Of a stretch of DNA of 64,000 bases, positions 59,534-64,000 are shown one piece after another. The number at the start of each line of letters is the position of its first letter. Positions within the stretch are counted from its first letter, which is position 1. Origin of the DNA: Nakamurella silvestris. Its GTDB lineage: Bacteria > Actinomycetota > Actinomycetes > Mycobacteriales > Nakamurellaceae. The translations under genes and the position numbers were made by a program. The DNA lies in assembly GCA_003576535.1 (NCBI GenBank), contig QXCQ01000245.1, positions 29,091 through 93,090 on the forward strand, given 5' to 3'. The notes beneath the pieces are model-generated. The model was not told the DNA's origin. It saw nothing but the letters and a program-made list of their open reading frames with translations, and ran no database searches.

Positions 59534-60649
59534 ATGCCTGAAACCGTCGACCCCGCTCGTCTCACCGAGCCCCACCGTGCCCCGGTCCTGGCGAACATGT
59601 CGGTCCTGGACCGGTTCCTGCCGGTGTGGATCGTCGCCGCCATGGCGGTCGGGGTGCTGCTGGGGCGGTTGATTCCCGGCCTGTCCGAGGGACTGGACGC
59701 GGTGAAGGTCGGCTCGGTGTCCCTGCCGATCGCAATGGGTCTGCTGGTCATGATGTACCCCGTACTGGCAAAGGTCCGCTACAACGAAATGCGCAGGGTC
59801 ACCGGCGACCGAAGGTTGCTGATCTCCTCCCTGGTGCTGAACTGGGTGGTCGGCCCGGCACTGATGTTCGCCCTCGCGTGGTTGCTGCTGCCGGATCTCC
59901 CCGAGTACCGCACCGGGCTGATCATCGTCGGACTGGCCCGGTGCATCGCCATGGTGATGATCTGGAACGAACTGGCCTGCGGTGACCGGGAGGCCGCTGC
60001 GGTGCTGGTGGCGATCAACTCGGTCTTCCAGGTGTTCGCCTTCGCCGCCCTGGGCTGGTTCTACCTGCAGGTCCTGCCAGGTTGGTTGGGCCTGGCCACC
60101 ACCAGTGCGGAGTTCTCCGTCCGGGCGATCACCGCCAGTGTCCTGGTGTTCCTGGGAATTCCGCTGCTGGCAGGGTTCGCCACCCGCACCATCGGGGAGA
60201 AGATCAAGGGTCGCGAGTACTACGAGTCCCGGGTCCTGCCGAGAATCGGACCGTGGGCGCTGTACGGGTTGTTGTTCACCATCGTGGTTCTTTTCGCGCT
60301 GCAAGGAGACCAGATCACCAGCCGCCCCTGGGATGTCGCACGGATCGCCCTGCCGTTGGTCATCTACTTCCTGCTGACCTTCGGTGCGGCCATGGCCCTG
60401 GGCAGGTCGTTGAAGCTGGGGTACGCCAGGGCGACCACGTTGGCGTTCACCGCGGCGGGGAACAACTTCGAACTCGCGATCGCGGTGGCCATCGGGACCT
60501 TCGGTGTGACGTCGGGGCAGGCGCTGGCCGGTGTGGTCGGCCCGCTGATCGAGGTGCCCGTGCTGGTGGCTCTGGTGTACGTAGCGATGTGGGCCGGACG
60601 GCGGTTCTTCCCCGAGGATGCCGGCGTCCCACGGGCCGGGGGAGGGTGA
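59534..60649 (+). CDS. acr3: Arsenite efflux transporter, ACR3 family
   Basis: A 371-aa carrier with ten predicted membrane segments that exports As(III). The conserved Cys is present as Cys137 in GLARCIAMVMIWNELACGD, and the AGNNFELAIAVAIGTFG stretch in segment nine is a family signature. ATG 59534 follows TGAGGAGTCC. It is divergent from arsR-arsC and followed after 132 bp by arsO on the same strand. Confidence 0.95.
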   Translation: MPETVDPARLTEPHRAPVLANMSVLDRFLPVWIVAAMAVGVLLGRLIPGLSEGLDAVKVGSVSLPIAMGLLVMMYPVLAKVRYNEMRRVTGDRRLLISSLVLNWVVGPALMFALAWLLLPDLPEYRTGLIIVGLARCIAMVMIWNELACGDREAAAVLVAINSVFQVFAFAALGWFYLQVLPGWLGLATTSAEFSVRAITASVLVFLGIPLLAGFATRTIGEKIKGREYYESRVLPRIGPWALYGLLFTIVVLFALQGDQITSRPWDVARIALPLVIYFLLTFGAAMALGRSLKLGYARATTLAFTAAGNNFELAIAVAIGTFGVTSGQALAGVVGPLIEVPVLVALVYVAMWAGRRFFPEDAGVPRAGGG

Positions 60650-60781
60650 CGGTCTGAGGGCGGGCCGTCAGGTGTCCGAGAAGTACTGATGCTGCGCAGA
60701 TGTGTGTTGGTCACGATCCAGTGGCCCCAACGATGAGTCCGTCTACGGCACCGCTGGGTGTCGATGCCAAGGAGTGTTGAG

Positions 60782-62080
60782 ATGTCTGATCTTCCTGTTG
60801 TGGTGGTGGGTGCCGGCCCGGCCGGGCTGGCGGCCGCCGCCCATCTGGTGGAGCGGGGCCGAGTCCCGCTCGTGCTCGAGTCCGGGAATGTGGCAGGGGC
60901 GAGTGTTGCTCAGTGGCACCATGTTCGACTGTTCTCCGCGTGGTCGGAGGTGGTGGACACGGCAGCCGCCCGCCTGTTGGTCCCGACAGGGTGGGTGCAC
61001 CCGGATCCTGCTGTTCGCCCGAGCGGCGCGGAGTGGGTGAGTGACTACCTGCATCCGCTGGCGGCGGTCCTCGGGGACCGGGTGCGCCTGAACAGCACGG
61101 TGGTGGGGGTGGCCCGTCGTGGGCGGGACCGCATCGTGGACTCCGGCCGCGACACCGAACCCCTGGTGGTCCATGTCCGTACTCCACTCGGAGAGGATCG
61201 GATACCGGCTGCTGCGGTCATCGACGCCTCGGGCACCTGGAACACGCCGAACCCGCTGGGTACCGACGGCCTGCCCGCGCTGGGTGAACTGGCTGCGGCC
61301 GAACGTCTCTCCTACCGGGTGCCGGATCTGGGGGCCGAGGAGGTCCGTGTCCGGTACGCGGGCAGGAGGGTCGTCGTCGCCGGATCAGGGCACTCCGCCC
61401 TGACTGCCCTGATCGGGCTGGCTGCCCTGGCCGCCGAGGATCCTGCCACCCAGGTCTTCTGGTTGCTTCGTCGTGGCAGTGCGGCCGCGGCCCTCGGAGG
61501 AGGTGACGCCGACCAGCTGCCGGCCCGTGGTGCCCTGGGGCTGAAGGTGGACCAGGCCCTCCGGTCCGGCCGCATCACGCCGGTCACCGGGTTCCGCTCC
61601 ACGGCGGTGCATCCGGCACCTGGTGGGCACCTGGTGCTGGAATCACTGGATGGTCGGCGGCTGGCGGTGCACGAGGTGATCGTGCTGACCGGGTTCCGGC
61701 CGGACCTGACCTGGATGTCGGAGGTACGGCTGGACCTTGACCCGGTGCTGCAGGCACCGCGCGCCCTCGCCCCGCTGATCGACCCCAACGTCCATTCCTG
61801 CGGGACGGTGTACCCGCACGGAGCGAGCGAACTGGTTCAGCCCGAGCCGGGTCTGTACGTGGTGGGTATGAAGAGCTACGGGCGGGCGACCTCGTACCTG
61901 TCGCTGACCGGGTACGAGCAGGTCCGTTCGGTGGTGGCTGCCATCGACGGCGACCAGGAGTCCGCGGGGCGGGTGGAACTGGTCCTGCCGGAGAGCGGGG
62001 TGTGCGGCGGTGCGGGGGACTTCGACGCCCCTGAGGTGCAGACGCAGGCCGACGGATGCTGCGGCAGGGATGGGCGCTGA
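60782..62080 (+). CDS. arsO: ArsO-like flavin-dependent monooxygenase
   Basis: A 432-aa FAD-dependent oxidoreductase found in arsenic islands. FAD motif VVGAGPAGLAAAAHL (near 7-21), a second nucleotide motif VVAGSGHSALTAL (near 200), and QWHHVRLFSAWSEVVDTAAARLL, characteristic of the ArsO group. The C-terminal tail is Cys-rich (SGVCGGAG ... DGCCGRDGR) and could bind arsenic. AAGGAG at 60769-60774 supports ATG 60782 over 60758. The biochemical reaction of ArsO is still poorly known. Confidence 0.88.
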   Translation: MSDLPVVVVGAGPAGLAAAAHLVERGRVPLVLESGNVAGASVAQWHHVRLFSAWSEVVDTAAARLLVPTGWVHPDPAVRPSGAEWVSDYLHPLAAVLGDRVRLNSTVVGVARRGRDRIVDSGRDTEPLVVHVRTPLGEDRIPAAAVIDASGTWNTPNPLGTDGLPALGELAAAERLSYRVPDLGAEEVRVRYAGRRVVVAGSGHSALTALIGLAALAAEDPATQVFWLLRRGSAAAALGGGDADQLPARGALGLKVDQALRSGRITPVTGFRSTAVHPAPGGHLVLESLDGRRLAVHEVIVLTGFRPDLTWMSEVRLDLDPVLQAPRALAPLIDPNVHSCGTVYPHGASELVQPEPGLYVVGMKSYGRATSYLSLTGYEQVRSVVAAIDGDQESAGRVELVLPESGVCGGAGDFDAPEVQTQADGCCGRDGR

Positions 62081-62233
62081 CCTCACCCCGTCCCTCCCGG
62101 AATGGCCCGGTCTCGTCCAGATGGAGGGTCCGACAGCGGAGAATCGGCTGGTCGAAGGGTCGACCCCACCCCCGTAACGGTGATAACGGGCGGTAGGTTG
62201 CACCGATACGCTGCTGGTGTTACCGTCGCTCAC

Positions 62234-62923
62234 ATGGATACGAGATCGCGGATAATCGAAGTGGCGGCCGAACTGCTCTCCGGATCGGTGTCGGGCGACA
62301 TCTCGACCAGGGCGGTCTGTGACGCTGCGGGTGTGCAGCAGCCCGTCCTGTACCGGCTTTTCGGAGACAAGGACGGGCTGCTCGCAGCGACGGTCGACTT
62401 CGTCTGGGAGCAGTACCTCGGAATGAAACGCGCCGCGGAGCAGTCCGAGGACCCGCTCGCCGACCTGCGATCGGGCTGGGACAGCCACACGGCTTTCGCG
62501 CTCGCCCACCCGAATGCGTACAAGCTCCTCTTCGCCACGACCTGGGCCACCGAGCCCGGCTCGGCGGAGGAGGCGATGCGGCTGCTCCGGGTCGTGCTCG
62601 ACCGCCTTGCCGCCCAGGGAAGGCTGCGGGTCCCGCCGGCGGTCGCCGCGCAGATGGTGATGTCGGCCAACACCGGTGTCGCCCTGGCCCTCGTGCAGCG
62701 GCCGGCCCAATACCCCGGCCCGGATCTGTCCGCGTCGGTACGGGATGCGATCCACCGGGCGATCCTGCTGGAGCGCAGCGCCGCCGACCCGGCCGACGAT
62801 GCGCGGGGCGCTGCGGTCAACACCCTGGCGGTCGGTCTGGACGACCTGGCCGCCGACGGAACGTTCACCACCAACGAGGCCTCCATGCTCGGCGAATGGC
62901 TCCGCCGGATCCCCACCCGATAG
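62234..62923 (+). CDS. TetR-family transcriptional regulator
   Basis: A 229-aa regulator: HTH SRIIEVAAELLSGSVSGDISTRAVCDAAGVQQPVLYRLFGDKDGLLAATVDF and an all-helical ligand domain (HPNAYKLLFATTWATEPG...). ATG 62234 (MDTRSRI) was chosen; no clear ribosome-binding site. An SDR gene follows after 98 bp on the same strand, a frequent pairing, so TetR may control it and itself. Confidence 0.9.
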   Translation: MDTRSRIIEVAAELLSGSVSGDISTRAVCDAAGVQQPVLYRLFGDKDGLLAATVDFVWEQYLGMKRAAEQSEDPLADLRSGWDSHTAFALAHPNAYKLLFATTWATEPGSAEEAMRLLRVVLDRLAAQGRLRVPPAVAAQMVMSANTGVALALVQRPAQYPGPDLSASVRDAIHRAILLERSAADPADDARGAAVNTLAVGLDDLAADGTFTTNEASMLGEWLRRIPTR

Positions 62924-63021
62924 CGCCGGCCGTTCGTCATGCGGCGCGGCCTCGTCCCACCCCATCCGTCCCGGATGTCGAGCGCACCACCAACACCTCA
63001 CCCTGGAAGGGGAGCAGCACC

Positions 63022-63768
63022 ATGTCGGAGAACATCACCACCACATCGCGGGTCGCGTTCGTCAGCGGAGGATCCGGCGGCATCGGCCGAGCGGTCGCCG
63101 AGCGACTGGCCGCCGACGGCACGGCCGTCGGCGTCCACTATGCCGGGAACAAGGCGAAGGCCGACGAGACCGTCGCAGCCATCACGGCGGCCGGTGGTCG
63201 CGCCATCGCCATAGGCGGGGACGTCGCGGACGAGGTGGCCATGTCGGCCGCCTTCGATGCTGTCGAAGCCGAGTTCGGCGGCCTGGACGTCGTGGTCAAC
63301 ACAGCCGGGATCATGATCCTGGCACCGATCGCCACCCTCGACCTGGCCGACCTGGACCGGATGCACCGCACCAACATCCGTGGCACCTTCGTGGTCTCCC
63401 AACAGGCCGCACGCCGGGTCCGCGTGGGCGGCGCGATCATCAACTTCTCCACCTCCGTCACCAAGCTCCAGTTCCCGACCTACGGCGCGTACGCCGCGAG
63501 CAAGGGGGCGGTCGAGGCAATGACCCTGGTGCTCGCCCGGGAACTGCGTGGCAGGGACATCACCGTGAACGCGGTCGCCCCCGGGCCGACCGCGACGGAC
63601 CTGTTCCTGGACGGCAAGGATCAGGCCACGGTCGACACCCTCGCCAAGGCCGCGCCGCTGGAGCGGCTCGGCATCCCGTCCGACATCGCCGAAACCGTGG
63701 CCTTTCTCGCCGGTCCGGCCCGGTGGATCAACGGTCAGGTCATCTACACCAACGGCGGTCTCGCCTGA
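63022..63768 (+). CDS. Short-chain dehydrogenase/reductase (3-oxoacyl-ACP reductase-like)
   Basis: A 248-aa SDR. Cofactor motif SGGSGGIGRA (15-24), NTAGIM, active-site FSTSVTKLQFPTYGAYAASKGA with Tyr-x3-Lys, and the C-terminal GQVIYTNGGLA. HYAGNKAKA after strand 2 suggests NADPH. GGGGAG lies upstream of the ATG. It follows a TetR gene and is probably its target. Confidence 0.92.
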   Translation: MSENITTTSRVAFVSGGSGGIGRAVAERLAADGTAVGVHYAGNKAKADETVAAITAAGGRAIAIGGDVADEVAMSAAFDAVEAEFGGLDVVVNTAGIMILAPIATLDLADLDRMHRTNIRGTFVVSQQAARRVRVGGAIINFSTSVTKLQFPTYGAYAASKGAVEAMTLVLARELRGRDITVNAVAPGPTATDLFLDGKDQATVDTLAKAAPLERLGIPSDIAETVAFLAGPARWINGQVIYTNGGLA

Positions 63769-64000
63769 CTTTGCGTCGCTGGGAGTCCTGCGGTCTGGAG
63801 CGGACACCGTTCGTCAGCCATTGCCGGGCGCACATAGCCCCCGGCCGACGACGGGTCCGCCGCTGTCAGCGAGGTGACGGACCGGATCAGGGCAGAGATC
63901 CTGACGCGGGTGGAACTGGCCGACCTGCTGACGGTCCCGACCCGCTGAGCCACCCGGATACACCTCGGCGGTGCCGGGGCGGGGTTGTTGTCCCGCCGCC
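63769..64000. other. Window end; possible gene remnant
   Basis: No complete gene is seen. A short open frame on the plus strand (63877-63948, GTG to TGA) encodes a 23-aa protein-like stretch ending LADLLTVPTR and could be a C-terminal remnant. A 69-aa minus-strand frame (63744-63953) is low-complexity and not convincing. Confidence 0.3.

Noticed and set aside
1..64000. Prophage or insertion sequence
   Set aside because: No transposase, integrase, terminase or other phage hallmark was found; the only mobile-looking items are the palindromic repeats.

Overview
The window comes from a high-GC, actinobacterial chromosome. The evidence is the complete fhaA-fhaB-pstP-rodA-pbpA-pknA-pknB cell-wall signalling operon next to a tRNA-Leu(CAG), a mycothiol-type arsenate reductase, GAP/Sap and DUF6226-type proteins, MMPL exporters, frequent GTG starts, ATGA or TGATG overlaps, and an apparently leaderless promoter. 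The genus cannot be fixed from sequence alone; a Nakamurella-like or related soil actinomycete would fit.

Layout. 1-1100: the end of a copper-efflux module (P-type ATPase C-terminus, CsoR repressor, glutaredoxin-like protein). 1613-13814, all on the minus strand: an HtrA-type membrane protease, then the Ser/Thr kinase and peptidoglycan operon, whose transcription runs from fhaA down to pknB. 13924-15786: an MFS transporter with an operator-like palindrome, and tRNA-Leu with a strong terminator. 16293-18710: a secreted deacetylase-like protein and a DNA/RNA non-specific nuclease, bracketed by two related blocks of intergenic repeats. 18886-23370: GNAT, a thiol-redox operon (DsbA-like, CcdA-like, GntR), beta-carbonic anhydrase and an unknown protein. 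23547-28161: MarR with a divergent DHA2 drug exporter, a nitrilase coupled to a TudS/DUF523 protein, and an orphan PD-(D/E)XK protein. 28527-35606: two MMPL exporters, a DUF6226-type protein, TetR and an SDR.

35918-57003: an accessory, carbohydrate-centred region. It holds an 1815-aa secreted double-GH43 enzyme, a four-fold repeat membrane protein (COG4705), and a large LuxR-type ATPase regulator. These are followed by an apparent exopolysaccharide locus: a processive GT2 synthase with a divergent operon of UDP-sugar 6-dehydrogenase, NAD-dependent epimerase, a GlmS isozyme and a secreted polysaccharide deacetylase. The three cytosolic genes can be read as making an activated amino-sugar or uronic-acid precursor, the GT2 protein as polymerising it, and the deacetylase as trimming the product outside. 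Next come a two-gene operon (PLP-dependent trans-sulfuration enzyme and GT1 glycosyltransferase), a small Cys-rich ORF and an XRE regulator.

57105-63768: an SDR divergent from the XRE gene, a GAP-family membrane protein, an arsenic island (arsR-arsC divergent from acr3, followed by arsO), and a TetR-SDR pair.

A recurring feature is long, interrupted palindromes in intergenic spaces. Several share arm or core sequence, which suggests a dispersed repeat family rather than only terminators.
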